From JAJPKK01 sp963702755 (GTDB lineage: Bacteria; Pseudomonadota; Alphaproteobacteria; Rhizobiales; Xanthobacteraceae), in contig CAVPDZ010000016.1 of the NCBI GenBank assembly GCA_963702755.1, forward strand, positions 62,001 to 126,000: a DNA stretch of 64,000 bases, in the 5' to 3' direction. Position numbers and translations under genes: made by a program. The stretch's first letter is position 1, and each line of letters begins with the position of its first letter. Under the pieces are notes generated by a model, which saw only the letters and a list, made by a program, of their open reading frames with translations, did not search any database and had not been told where the DNA came from. Positions 18,251-30,185 of the stretch are shown here, piece by piece.

Positions 18251-18691
18251 TCACGCCGCGGGTTGCACCGTATAGGGTGCGCGCCGCGTCATGATCGCCG
18301 CAATCAGTCCGAGCGCCAGCAGAATCGTCGTGATGCCCCAGAAGATATGGCCGCCGAGCGAACCGCCGGGATTGGTGAAATCGCCGGCGCAAAGCACCGC
18401 CCATAGGACGAAGAGACCGGCGATCGCGGACACAAATCGAAACCAGGCGAGAATGCCAAGTCCCGCCACCACTAGGCCGATGATCAAGGAAAATGCCCCG
18501 GCGACGGGTGCGAATTTCTTGAACTGCTCCATGTCGATCCGGGCCAGCGTCTCGGGTGGGACCGTCGACGGAAATCCCGCGATACCCAGATAGAGAAGGC
18601 CGGCCCCGCCGATGATGATGAGCACGCCAACGATGCCAAATAGGATGGCGTAGGTTCTGCAGGCGATCTTGTTTAAAATTCGAGCCGACAT
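18251..18691 (-). CDS. Small four-helix membrane protein, unknown function
   Basis: 146 residues with hydrophobic segments at about 13-35, 66-86, 87-104 and 115-134. The first loop holds GFPSTVPPETLARIDMEQFK. It interrupts the nusB-thiL block on the opposite strand. No conserved catalytic residues are recognised. The start at 18691 gives MSARILNKIACRTYAILFG. Confidence 0.65.
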   Translation of the reverse strand: MSARILNKIACRTYAILFGIVGVLIIIGGAGLLYLGIAGFPSTVPPETLARIDMEQFKKFAPVAGAFSLIIGLVVAGLGILAWFRFVSAIAGLFVLWAVLCAGDFTNPGGSLGGHIFWGITTILLALGLIAAIMTRRAPYTVQPAA

Positions 18692-18866
18692 GGCTCAGCC
18701 CCTTCTCATACATGGATCAGCGGAACGCGCGAGTTCGCGCCGTCTGCGTTGATGGTTCGCGTGCCGCGCGCGGCACCGAGGCCGGTGACCTATACCTTCA
18801 ACGCCATGCTACGCTAGTCCCCGAAGGGCTGAGCGGGCATCGGTGCGCACTCCATCGCGGCGAGAC

Positions 18867-19892
18867 ATGATGGATCCTAATGGCGGAGAAACGTCGGAAG
18901 GCGAAGGCTCAGGCGAAGATCGCCTGATCGCAAAATACTTCCGACCACTGGCGACACATCCGGGCGCGTTCGGCCTCGCCGATGATGCGGCGGCGATCAC
19001 GCCGCCGCCGGGGTGCGATCTGGTGCTGACGACGGACGGCGTCATCGGCGGCGTGCATTTCTTTCCCGACGATCCCGCCGATGCTGTCGCAAAGAAGGCG
19101 CTGCGCATCAATCTCTCCGATCTCGCCGCCAAAGGCGCCACGCCGGCGGGCTTTCTCCTATCGATCGCATTGCCTGCAGGCTTTGCGCCCGCCTGGCTCG
19201 CGGATTTTACCCGCGGCCTCGGCGAGGACGCCGAGCACTATCGCTGCCCGCTCCTCGGCGGCGACACCGACAAGAGCCCCGGCGCGATCACGGTTCATAT
19301 CGCGGCGCTCGGCACGTTGCCGCATGGCACGATGGTGCAGCGGAAGGGTGCGCGGCCGGGTGACATCATCGTCGCGACCGGCACCATCGGCGACGCCGCG
19401 CTCGGACTGGCGTTGCGGCAGGGCAGGGGAGAGAAGGGCGCGCGCGCCCTCGACGCCGCAATGCGCGCGCATCTCCTCTCGCGCTACCTGTTGCCCCAGC
19501 CGCGCACGGCAATTGCCGAGGCGCTGCGCCGCCACGCAACCGCGGCCATGGACGTGTCCGACGGTTTGGCCGGCGATCTGTCCAAGCTGTGCCGCGTCTC
19601 AGGCGTCGCCGCCGAGGTCGCAATCGCCGACGTGCCGCTGTCGGAGGCCGCGCGCGCGGCACTTGCCGCTGATCCCAGCCTGATCGAGACGATCCTGACT
19701 GGTGGTGACGATTTCGAGATCATTGCAACGCTACCGCCCGCACGCGTCGCGGACTTTGAGATCGAATGCAAATCGGCGGGCGTGCCGGTCACAAGGATCG
19801 GTGTTGTCGCCGCAGGTCCACCGGCGGCGAGCTTTCGCACTGCCGACGGCCGCGTGCTCAACTTTGCGAAGCCTTCGTATAGTCATTTCTGA
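18867..19892 (+). CDS. thiL: Thiamine-monophosphate kinase (ThiL)
   Basis: Phosphorylates thiamine monophosphate to the active diphosphate. 341 residues from the first of two ATGs at 18867; a GTG 24 nt upstream is an alternative. PurM-like ATP-binding fold motifs are GLADDAAAITPP, TTDGVIGGVHFFP, RINLSDLAAKGATPAGFLLS, CPLLGGDTDKSPG and AMDVSDGLAGDLSKL, including the metal-binding Asp residues. Length is normal. It follows ribH-nusB, as in related genomes, and precedes an FMN enzyme gene by 14 bp. Confidence 0.95.
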   Translation: MMDPNGGETSEGEGSGEDRLIAKYFRPLATHPGAFGLADDAAAITPPPGCDLVLTTDGVIGGVHFFPDDPADAVAKKALRINLSDLAAKGATPAGFLLSIALPAGFAPAWLADFTRGLGEDAEHYRCPLLGGDTDKSPGAITVHIAALGTLPHGTMVQRKGARPGDIIVATGTIGDAALGLALRQGRGEKGARALDAAMRAHLLSRYLLPQPRTAIAEALRRHATAAMDVSDGLAGDLSKLCRVSGVAAEVAIADVPLSEAARAALAADPSLIETILTGGDDFEIIATLPPARVADFEIECKSAGVPVTRIGVVAAGPPAASFRTADGRVLNFAKPSYSHF

Positions 19893-19906
19893 GGCTCGGG
19901 GCCGCG

Positions 19907-21148
19907 ATGCACGACATCACCAAAATCACCGTCTCCCTCGGCGCCGGCGCGACCGGGCCGGCCGGCAAGGTGAAACTCAAGCGGCGCTTTCCGACGATTG
20001 CCTATCTGCGCCGGCGTGCTGCACATGGCATCCCGCGTTTCGCCTACGAATATCTCGACGGCGGCGCCGGCGCCGACGACGGCATCGCGCGCAACTGGCG
20101 TGCGCTCGATGCGGTCGAGCTTATCCCGCGCTACGGCCGCACCACCGAGCTGCCGCCGGTCGACATCGAATTGCTCGGCCGCCGCTATGCGGCGCCCTTC
20201 GGGATCGCGCCGATGGGCGGGCCAGCGATCGTTTGGCCCGGCGCCGATCGTTATCTCGCGGCCGCGGCACAGCGCGCCCGCATTCCTTACACGCTGGGTA
20301 CCGTCGCCGGCATGACCATCGAGGATGCGGCGAAGATCGCGCCGGACGTGCTGTGGTTTCAGCTCTACCGCTTTGCCAAGGACGATCATGCGGTCGGGTT
20401 CGACCTCGCCAAGCGCGCCGACGCGGCTGGCGTCCACGTATTGATGCTGACGCTCGACGTGCCCGTGCGCACCACGCGCCCGCGCGAGGTTGCGAGCGGC
20501 ATCACGACTCCGTTCCGCCCCGATCTCGGAATGGCGCTTGAGATCGCGGCGTCGCCCGGTTGGCTGTGGTCGCTGTGGAAGAACGGCCATCCGCGGTTTT
20601 CCAACCTGCTGCCCTACGTCGGCAAGAACGCGACGCTCGCGGAAGCGGCAATGTTCGCCCGCAATTTCATGGCCGGCGCTTTCACCTGGGATGAAGTCGC
20701 ACGCTATCGCGACCGCTGGAAGCGGCCGTTGGTGGTCAAAGGCATTCTGCATCCGCAGGACGCGGAGCAGGCGGTCGCGCTCGGCGTCGATGGCATCGTG
20801 GTCTCGAACCATGGCGGACGCCAGATCGACGCTTTGCCGCCGCCAATCGATGCGCTGCCGGCGATCGTGGCGACGGTCGGCAGCCGCGCGACGGTGCTGA
20901 TGGATTCAGGGGTCCGGTCCGGCGTCGACATCGCTCGCGCGCTCGCGCTGGGCGCGGGCGCTGCCATGGCGGGCAAAGCTTTCCTGTGGGGGCTCGGCGC
21001 GCTCGGCGAGGCGGGACCCGCTCACGTGATCGATCTCCTGACCGACGAGCTCAAGGCCGCGCTCGGCCAGCTTGGCGCCCGCTCGGTCGCGGAGGCGCGC
21101 TCGATTGCGGTCCGCCATCCCGGCGTATTGAAGTTCGAGAAGCCCTAA
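19907..21148 (+). CDS. FMN-dependent alpha-hydroxy-acid dehydrogenase (lactate/glycolate/mandelate family)
   Basis: 413 residues. The FMN-binding barrel is recognised by RFAYEYLDGGAGADDGIARN, FGIAPMGGPAIVWPGAD, WFQLYRFAKDDH, LDVPVRTTRPREV, LVVKGILHPQDAEQAV and SNHGGRQIDALPPPIDALP. The His of SNHGG is the catalytic base of the family. The enzyme oxidises a 2-hydroxy acid to a 2-oxo acid. The acceptor is unknown; no predicted membrane segment of LldD type stands out. It lies 14 bp after thiL and may be cotranscribed. Confidence 0.9.
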   Translation: MHDITKITVSLGAGATGPAGKVKLKRRFPTIAYLRRRAAHGIPRFAYEYLDGGAGADDGIARNWRALDAVELIPRYGRTTELPPVDIELLGRRYAAPFGIAPMGGPAIVWPGADRYLAAAAQRARIPYTLGTVAGMTIEDAAKIAPDVLWFQLYRFAKDDHAVGFDLAKRADAAGVHVLMLTLDVPVRTTRPREVASGITTPFRPDLGMALEIAASPGWLWSLWKNGHPRFSNLLPYVGKNATLAEAAMFARNFMAGAFTWDEVARYRDRWKRPLVVKGILHPQDAEQAVALGVDGIVVSNHGGRQIDALPPPIDALPAIVATVGSRATVLMDSGVRSGVDIARALALGAGAAMAGKAFLWGLGALGEAGPAHVIDLLTDELKAALGQLGARSVAEARSIAVRHPGVLKFEKP

Positions 21149-21345
21149 CGCTGGCAATCGAGGGTTGCAGCGTCTTGCATCCCCTTCAGACGGCAGCCGG
21201 CCGACCCGCCCATTCACTGCGATTAATCCACTGATCGGTTGCGCGCATTTGCTGCCGCCGTCCTGAACCTTTTGCCGGATCGGCTGACAAAACAACACGT
21301 AAAGGCGCTATCCGGCCCGATTGGGCCAATTCCCAGGAGCCTTCC

Positions 21346-22659
21346 GTGAGCGTCGTCGCCCTTGCCGAGCCGTGGCAGCTTGAGATGTTCGAGCCTGCTG
21401 CTTCTACGTCGGCCGTGGCGTCTGGACCCGCCGATCGCGTGGAGTTTCTGGGTGACCGCAGGGCGTTTTCGCGCCTGACCATCTGGGGCACTTTGCTGCA
21501 GGCTCTGACCCTCGGCTTCTACCGGTTCTGGCTCTTCACCGACATGCGCCGCTACCTGTGGGCGCACACCACGGTCGACGGCGAGAGCCTGGAATACACC
21601 GGCACGGCCGGCGAGTTGCTGCGCGGCTACCTGATGGCGCTCGGCCTCCTCGTCCCAATTTACGCCGTCGTTTACTTTGGTTCGTTGGTGTCCCCCACTG
21701 TTAGCCGAGTATCGGTCGGGCTGGGGCCGCTGTTCGTGCTGATCCTCACTTACTGTGCGATCTACCAAGCCCGCCGCTACCGTCTGTCCCGGACAGTGCT
21801 GCGCGGCATTCGGTTTCGCCAGACCGGTTCGGCCCTCGTCTATACGGCGCGCGAACTGCTCTGGCTCATCGCCAGCATTGGCACGCTCGGATTGACCTAC
21901 CCGTGGGCGCTCGCGAGCCTCGAGCGCTACAAGATGCGCCACACCTTCTATGGCGACATCGGCGGACAATTCGCCGGACGGGGAGGGCGACTGTTCTGCC
22001 GCGGCATCCTGATCTGGCTCGCCATCGTGCTGCCGATCGTCGTCGGATTTGCCGCCGCCATTGCGGTGCTCGACTGGCCGGGGATCGCGGCGGCGCTGAA
22101 ACTCAATCCGGGCGACGCCATCGTTGGCGCGCTGATCAAGACCCGCAACTTCGACGTTGGCGGCGCTTTGGCATTCGGTGGCGTAGCTCTCTCGATCCTG
22201 CTCGGTGTCATCCTCTATCCGGCGTTCAAGGCGATCGAACTGCAGTGGTGGCTTGCCGGCCTGCAACTTGGCGGCGCCTCGGCAAACTCCGACCTGCGCG
22301 TCGGCAGCCTTTATCGCGCCTACGGCAAATACGTCCTCTGCCTTGCTGCGCTGGTGATCGTGGTGCCGGTTACGATCGGATTGGTGACCGACACCGCGTC
22401 AGCCTACGCCGTCGGAGCACAGACCGCGCGTCGCGCGACCGCCGACTGGGCGTCTGGTCTCGCGAGCTTCGTTGTGATCCTGCTCGCCGCTTCGGTTCTC
22501 GAACACATCCTGGTCACGTTCAAGCTGTGGCAGGCCGCCGCGCAGTCGATCACGATCCGCGGACTTTCCACGCTCGAAAACGTCAATGGGCGCGAAGCCT
22601 CATGCTCGGCGTTCGGCGAAGGAATGTCCGACGTGTTGTTTGGCGCAAACGTCATCTGA
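21346..22659 (+). CDS. YjgN family (DUF898) polytopic membrane protein
   Basis: 437 residues from a GTG at 21346 preceded by AGGAG. The repeated element LTLGFYRFWLFTDMRRYLW (about residues 56-74) and TLGLTYPWALASLERYKMRH (about 184-203), each followed by a TFYGDIGG/ESLEYTGTAG-type segment, is the internal duplication of DUF898. About eight membrane helices. The family has no proven function. In many proteobacteria it is encoded just before an M48 peptidase with a short N-terminal beta domain, as here, so a joint role in envelope quality control is a reasonable inference. Confidence 0.88.
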   Translation: MSVVALAEPWQLEMFEPAASTSAVASGPADRVEFLGDRRAFSRLTIWGTLLQALTLGFYRFWLFTDMRRYLWAHTTVDGESLEYTGTAGELLRGYLMALGLLVPIYAVVYFGSLVSPTVSRVSVGLGPLFVLILTYCAIYQARRYRLSRTVLRGIRFRQTGSALVYTARELLWLIASIGTLGLTYPWALASLERYKMRHTFYGDIGGQFAGRGGRLFCRGILIWLAIVLPIVVGFAAAIAVLDWPGIAAALKLNPGDAIVGALIKTRNFDVGGALAFGGVALSILLGVILYPAFKAIELQWWLAGLQLGGASANSDLRVGSLYRAYGKYVLCLAALVIVVPVTIGLVTDTASAYAVGAQTARRATADWASGLASFVVILLAASVLEHILVTFKLWQAAAQSITIRGLSTLENVNGREASCSAFGEGMSDVLFGANVI

Positions 22660-22669
22660 GAGGTCCGTC

Positions 22670-23778
22670 ATGTCCGACACGATGCGCAATGTGACGCCCG
22701 GGACCGAGAGCAAATTCGGCTGCGGGATTTTCTTCGATGGCTTCACCAATGCGCGCCACGCGGTCGCGGTGATGCTCGGAACGGATGCAATCGAAATCAG
22801 CGTTCCCAACGGCCCCGTGCTCTCGACTTGGCCGCTTGCTCATATCTCCTCGACGATGGCGCCGAAGGGCGTCGCTCCGGCTTGGGATCGCCAATAGCAA
22901 GGTCGCGGCCCGCCTCGAGCTTCGCGACAGCAGCGCTCGTCACCGAGCTGCAGCGGCGCATCGGGATGCCGGAAGATGTGGCGGCGCTGCGCACGCGGAC
23001 GAAGGGCGCATCGTGGAGCCTTGCCGCAGCGGCCGTGCTCGTTGCCGGCGTCGTCTGGGGCGTGCCGTTTGTCGCCGACGGCGCCGTCGCCCACGTTCCG
23101 CTCTCCTACGAAATGCAACTCGGCGCACAAACCGCGGCGCAGATGCTGCCCCTCGAATGCGGCGGCAAACCCGGACAGCAGGAGGGGCTCGCGGCCTTCA
23201 ACAAGCTCGTCGGCACGCTGGAGAAGGCGGCTGATCTGCAGCAGCCGCTGCATGTGGCTGTGGTCAAGACCCCGGTGCTCAATGCGGTCGCCGTGCCGGG
23301 CGGCCGCATCTATTTCTTCGAGGGGTTTCTTCAGAAGGCTGCGTCCGTCGACGAAGTCGCGGGCGTGCTGGCTCATGAGATGGGTCATATCGCCCACCAC
23401 GACGGCGCCAAGGGCGTGATCGAGCGCGGCGCGGCCTCGATGGTATTCGGCAAGATGCTCGGCCACTTCGCCGGCGGGGATGCTGCGTCCACTGCCGCAA
23501 ACCAGGTGATGCGGTTGTCCTACTCCCGCGACGTTGAGGACGCAGCCGACGCTTTCGGCGGGGCGCTGATGAGCAAAGTCGGCGGTGACCCGCGCGCCAA
23601 CGGACTATCTGCTGGAGCGCGGGGTCGAAAGAGAGCGACTTGCCTCCCGCATTTCCTGCTCGATCATGCCGAGCCAAAGCGCCGCTCTACCAATCTGGCG
23701 CGTATTGCGCCGCCCGAGGTCCACAAAGAGCTGCTGACGTCGCAAGAGTTCGCGGCGCTGAAGAAGATCTGTTCCTGA
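22670..23778 (+). CDS. M48-family zinc metallopeptidase (several frame breaks)
   Basis: The ATG at 22670 (MSDTMRNVTPGTESKFGCG) is 10 bp after the YjgN stop. Single extra bases near 22885, 22930, 23607, 23640 and 23655 must be removed to get one protein of about 367 residues. An N-terminal beta-rich domain (FDGFTNARHAVAVMLGTDAI) is followed by one membrane helix (SLAAAAVLVAGVVWGVPFV) and the peptidase domain. The zinc site is HEMGH in VLAHEMGHIAHHDG, with the third ligand in RDVEDAADAFG. VPGGRIYFFEGFLQKAASVD is typical of M48. Likely anchored in the inner membrane and degrading envelope proteins. Confidence 0.85.
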
Positions 23779-23820
23779 CACCGAAACGAAGAATCTCGCG
23801 CCGCCATCGGAGATGCGAAC

Positions 23821-25018
23821 ATGAAACCGACCCTGCCGATCGCCGCGATTGCCGCTTGCCTGTGCGCGGCGACGCCGAGCTTTGCCGCGGACGCGGACTG
23901 GGCGGCCTGCAAAACCGCCAAAGCCCCGGAGGCGCGGGTTGCAGCCTGCACGGTCATCGTCGACGACCAGGAGGCGACGTCGGAAGATCGCGCCAACAGG
24001 CCTGGTGAACCGCGGGGAAGCTTACGTCGCCAAAGGCGACAAGACGCGCGCGTTGGCGGATTTCGACGAAGCGCTCAAGCTTGTTCCCGCAAGCGTGGCT
24101 GCGCTCAATGCGCGCGGTACGCTCTACCTCGGCAAGGGCGACAATGATCTCGCGGTCGCGGATTTCACCCAAGCCATCGCGCTCGATGGGAAGAACGCCG
24201 CGGCATTCATCAGCCGCGGCAATGCCTACAAGAACAAATCCGAGTTCGACCGCGCGATTGCCGATTTCACGGCCGCGATCGCGATCGACCCCAAAAGCGC
24301 CGTCGCTTACGCAAATCGTGGTCTAAGCCGTTACAACAAGCGCGACCTCGATGAAGCGATCGCCGATCTCGATGAGGCCGATCAAACTCTCGCCCAAATA
24401 TGCGTTCGCGCACAATGCTTCGCGGCAATGTCCTACGCTGACAAGGGCGACCTTGACCGCGCCGTCTGTCGACTATGAGAAGGCGATCGCGCTCGACGCA
24501 AAGTTCTCGGCGCCCCACAACAACCTGGGCAATGTCTACAAGAAGAAGGGTGACCTCGACCGGGCCATCGCGGAATTTGACCAGGCCATCAAGCTCGATC
24601 CGAAATCCGTGGGTGGCCTACAGCAATCGCGGCCTTCGCCTACCAGGACAAGCGCGATTTCGATCGCGCCGTCGCGGACTTCAGCGAAGTCGTGACGCGG
24701 GCGCCGAAGGATATTTACGCGTTCACCAATCTCGGCAATGCCTATGTCGCGAAGGGCGATTACGCGCAGGCCATCGCCAAATTCACCCGCGCCATCGAAC
24801 TCAATCCGAAACTGGCAGCGTCCTTCCGCAATCGTGCCGCCGCCTACGACAAGACCGGCGATTACGACCGGGCGATTGCCGACTACGACAGCGCCATCGG
24901 CTTCGAACGGAAGTTCGAAGCCGCCTACGCCGCACGCGCCGCCGTCTTTCTCAAGAAGGGGCGATTCGTGAGCGCGCTGATGAGCATCGTCCAGGGCAAA
25001 CTCGCGATGAAGAGCTAG
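23821..25018 (+). CDS. Secreted TPR-repeat protein (multiple frame breaks)
   Basis: The ATG at 23821 starts a signal peptide (MKPTLPIAAIAACLCAATPS, then FAADADW). Afterwards the repeats change frame near 24000, 24375, 24430, 24478, 24615 and 24645; most changes fit one extra base. Reassembled, it has roughly 395 residues with about nine TPR units, such as KGDNDLAVADFTQAIALDGK, KSEFDRAIADFTAAIAIDPK, KGDLDRAIAEFDQAIKLDPK and KGDYAQAIAKFTRAIELNPK. It is 43 bp after the M48 gene. BepA-type proteases combine M48 and TPR parts in one chain, so a split protease/TPR pair is an inference. The breaks are more likely sequence errors than decay because every repeat stays conserved. Confidence 0.75.
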
Positions 25019-25047
25019 GCGCGCGCAGAAGCGCCGAGGAGCAGGTC

Positions 25048-25848
25048 ATGATTCCGTCCTCCGTGGTCGCGAGCGTGGGTGCGGCTGCCGCCCTGTCGGC
25101 CGCGTGGCCGGTCGTTCTCTACGCCGTCGGCCGGAAACGCATGACGCTTGCGGCGCGCAACATCTGGATCGGCGCGGGCATGTTCTTTTTGTCCGCTCTC
25201 GTGCTTGAGCGGCTGCTGCATTTCTACGTGTTGAAGGCCAATCCCGACACAGCGGAGTTCCTCAAGACCCACCCAATGTGGATGGCGCTCTACGGCTGCT
25301 GCGCCGCGGCGCTGTTCGAGGAGGCGGGCCGCTATCTCGGCATGCGCTTTCTGGTGCGGCCGACCGGGAACCCGGGAACCGCGGTGGCGTACGGCATCGG
25401 GCATGGCGGCATGGAATCCATCATGGTCGGCAGTCTCGGACTGCTGAACGCCTTCGTGTTCGCGCTTATGGTCAATGCCGGCACGTTCGACTCGACCTTC
25501 AAGCCGGTCCTTGCCCCGGATGTCCTCGCGCAACTGCACGGAAGCCTCGCGCGGCTCTCGGTTCTCACTTCGATGATTGCAACACTTGAAAGGCTGGCGG
25601 CGCTGCTCATTCAAATCGGCCTATCGCTCCTCGTGTGGCGCGCGGTCGAACGGCGGCAACTGCGATGGCTCGCGCTCGCGCTCCTCGCCCATGCCGGCAT
25701 CGATTTCTTCCCGGGGCTCGTGCAGACCGGGCAGCTGTCCAGCGCGGTGGTCGAGGGCGGCCTCATGGTCCTCGCGATCGGGCTCGTCGCGCTCTTCCTG
25801 CACGGCCTGCCGCACAAGATGGCGGCCCAGCCGGCCGGGCCGGCCTGA
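25048..25848 (+). CDS. YhfC-family putative intramembrane metalloprotease
   Basis: 266 residues from the ATG at 25048 with a GAGGAGCAGG ribosome-binding region. About seven membrane helices. Key polar motifs inside helices are LFEEAGRYLGM (about 91-101), YGIGHGGMESI (about 114-124) and ALLAHAGIDFFPG (about 213-225). This Glu-Glu / His-x-x-x-Glu / His pattern is that of YhfC and CPBP-like membrane proteins, in which these residues are proposed to form an active site. Proteolytic activity is not established for YhfC. It ends a four-gene run with YjgN, M48 and the TPR gene. Confidence 0.8.
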   Translation: MIPSSVVASVGAAAALSAAWPVVLYAVGRKRMTLAARNIWIGAGMFFLSALVLERLLHFYVLKANPDTAEFLKTHPMWMALYGCCAAALFEEAGRYLGMRFLVRPTGNPGTAVAYGIGHGGMESIMVGSLGLLNAFVFALMVNAGTFDSTFKPVLAPDVLAQLHGSLARLSVLTSMIATLERLAALLIQIGLSLLVWRAVERRQLRWLALALLAHAGIDFFPGLVQTGQLSSAVVEGGLMVLAIGLVALFLHGLPHKMAAQPAGPA

Positions 25849-26030
25849 TCCTCCGGCAGGTCGACGGAAGGGGCGGGGGCCGCACTGCGCGGCCGCCCAC
25901 CGGGTGCCTAACCGTAAAATCCCTTTGATGCCCGGTCGGTATCGACATCCGTGGGGACGCACGCTAAACGTTCCGCCGAAATCGGCGCCCTGCCTCATGC
26001 CGGGGCTAATTCTTAACCGGGGTCAATTCG

Positions 26031-28153
<2,123 letters not shown>

Positions 28154-28300
28154 TCAAACCTGGTAGTTTGCGCAAAGCGACAGCGTGCGCACGATCCACG
28201 CGCGGAAGGTGCGCACGGCGGAACGACCGGCGTTGCCCCATTTGCACCGCACGGGCCGCCTTTGCGCACCCTACGACGCTGCGGCTACTGCTTGGCCGCG

Positions 28301-28768
28301 TCAGCTTGACTTGAACATGTGGAACACGAGGCCGAGCGTGTTCTGCTCGACGCCGCCGGTCGGAATTGTGCGGCTCACGTAATCGAAGATCTTGCCGTCC
28401 TTGATGCCGTAATTGGCAAGCCGCTCGACCCGGCGGCTCCTGTCGAAATAAACGGCGATGACGCGGCGGTCTGATTCCGACTGCGGCAAGAACGAAGTCT
28501 GCTTCGCCTGCTGCGAGATGTAATAGAACACTTCACCGCTGATGGTGGCGACCGTGGACGGCGTGCCAAGCACGATCAGGACCTGCTCCTGGGTCGCGCC
28601 GATCGGAACCTGCTCCAGCGCCCCTTGCTGAAGCATATAGCCATGTTGATAGACCTGGGTGCAGCCGCCAGCGAGTATCGCAAAGCAAACAGTCAGCGCG
28701 CCGGCGAACGATCGCCGGCCGCACCTGCTTCGTGCCAGATGTATGCTGCCCCGCTTCAACCCCGGCAT
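28301..28768 (-). CDS. bamE: BamE (SmpA/OmlA) outer-membrane assembly lipoprotein
   Basis: 155 residues. The lipobox is ILAGGC with the lipidated Cys at about residue 36, after a basic N-terminus. The BamE core reads VPIGATQEQVLIVLGTPSTVAT, followed by VFYYISQQAK and RVIAVYFDRSRRVERLANYG. BamE supports the BAM complex that inserts outer-membrane beta-barrels. It is divergent from the ubiquinol-cytochrome c chaperone gene, the usual alphaproteobacterial arrangement. Confidence 0.92.
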   Translation of the reverse strand: MPGLKRGSIHLARSRCGRRSFAGALTVCFAILAGGCTQVYQHGYMLQQGALEQVPIGATQEQVLIVLGTPSTVATISGEVFYYISQQAKQTSFLPQSESDRRVIAVYFDRSRRVERLANYGIKDGKIFDYVSRTIPTGGVEQNTLGLVFHMFKSS

Positions 28769-28863
28769 CCCCCTTACGCCCTCGGGTCCCCTATGACCTA
28801 CCCTGCGTACCCCCGAAACACAACGGCTCTCAATTCAACCGGCGGCCGTCCGCCAGGAACCCC

Positions 28864-29466
28864 ATGATTTTCCGTATCTTCCAGCGTCCCTTGGCGTCAA
28901 CCATCGACGCGCTCTATGGCGGCATCGTGGCACAGGCGCGATTGCCGGTATTTTATGCCGGATTTGGGGTGCCCGACACGGTTGATGGGCGATTCGACCT
29001 GGTGGTGCTCCATCTGGTGTTGGTGTTGGGGCGGCTGCGACTTGCCGCCGGGCAACAGTCATCTGATCGCCTTGCCCGTGAACTGGGGCAGGGCCTGTTC
29101 GACACGTTCTGCCGCGATATGGACAGCAATCTCCGCGAGATGGGCGTCGGCGACCTCTCGGTCCCGAAGCAGATGAAACGGCTCGGCGAGGCCTTCTATG
29201 GCCGGCAGCAGGCCTACGACGCCGCGCTGGCAAACGATGACGAGGCGGCGCTCACGGCCGCCATCGCCCGGAACGTATTCGCCGGGGAGACCGGACCGCA
29301 GGCGCAGCGCCTCGCCGCTTACATGCGCGCGGCGGCCGCCAAGCTTGCGACGATCGATCCCATCGCCGCGCCCGAAACGCTTGCATTTGTCGATCCGGTT
29401 GCCATTTTGGGTGACGGCGCCATTTCGCCAAACAACGATACGCCAGACAAAGAAAGGTCCCTATGA
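28864..29466 (+). CDS. Ubiquinol-cytochrome c chaperone (CBP3-like)
   Basis: 200 residues from the ATG at 28864 (MIFRIFQRPLASTIDALYGG). Core motifs are ARLPVFYAGFGVPDTVDGRF and FDLVVLHLVLVLGRL, then GLFDTFCRDMDSNLREMGVG. These match the CBP3/UQCC1 family, required for assembly of the cytochrome bc1 complex in mitochondria and alphaproteobacteria. Its end overlaps the next gene by 4 bp (ATGA). Confidence 0.92.
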   Translation: MIFRIFQRPLASTIDALYGGIVAQARLPVFYAGFGVPDTVDGRFDLVVLHLVLVLGRLRLAAGQQSSDRLARELGQGLFDTFCRDMDSNLREMGVGDLSVPKQMKRLGEAFYGRQQAYDAALANDDEAALTAAIARNVFAGETGPQAQRLAAYMRAAAAKLATIDPIAAPETLAFVDPVAILGDGAISPNNDTPDKERSL

Positions 29467-29984
29467 ACACCCGCGGCCACGCTTGGCATGTGCCGGTCCG
29501 CGTTGCGGACGTGCCGGCAACCGGGCTTCACCTCACGCTCGTTGCGGACGAGTCGGTCCGCGCCGCGGTCGCCGCACTCGCCGACCTGCGCGATATCGCG
29601 CGCCTTGAGGCGACGGTCGACATTTCCCATCAGGGCGACGGCCTGCGCGCCACCGGCACGGTGTCGGCGAAAGTCGGACAGACCTGCGTCATTACGCTCG
29701 ATCCGGTGGAAAACGATGTCGAGGAAACCTTCGACGTCACCTTCGCGCCCCGCAGTGGTGCTGCCCCGGCCGCTGCCGGTGACGGCAACGACGAGCCGGT
29801 GGCCGATACCGAATCGCCGGAGGCCCTGGTCGACGGTGTCGCCGAGATCGGCGCGGTCCTGACCGAATTTCTGCTGCTCGGGATCGATCCTTATCCGAAA
29901 AAGCCCGGCGCCGTGTTTGCATCGCCGTCCGAGGGCGACGATGATGCCGGTCCGTTTGCGGCACTTGCGCGCCTGAAGCACTGA
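29463..29984 (+). CDS. DUF177 (YceD) family protein
   Basis: 173 residues. The family pattern is RDIARLEATVDISHQGDGL, then VSAKVGQTCVITLDPVENDV, with the Cys-containing turn, and an acidic tail ending DPYPKKPGAVFA. YceD is linked to 23S rRNA processing and is usually encoded with rpmF upstream of plsX. rpmF is absent here. Translationally coupled to the preceding chaperone gene and 201 bp before plsX. Confidence 0.9.
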   Translation: MNTRGHAWHVPVRVADVPATGLHLTLVADESVRAAVAALADLRDIARLEATVDISHQGDGLRATGTVSAKVGQTCVITLDPVENDVEETFDVTFAPRSGAAPAAAGDGNDEPVADTESPEALVDGVAEIGAVLTEFLLLGIDPYPKKPGAVFASPSEGDDDAGPFAALARLKH

Positions 29985-30185
29985 TCGGGGCTTTGGGAAG
30001 GCTTTGCGGTGTGTCTGTGGTGTATGCAGGACCGCGTGGCGGTGCCTGACGCCCGCCGGCTGACCTCGGGGAACCGCCCGCGCTGATCCCCCTTTCGTTT
30101 CGTCCTGCCGCCGGAGTATGGTCGCGCCGCCGCCTGGGGGCTTCGGCGGAACGGAAATCCGAGCACTGTCCGCCAAGGTCGATCG

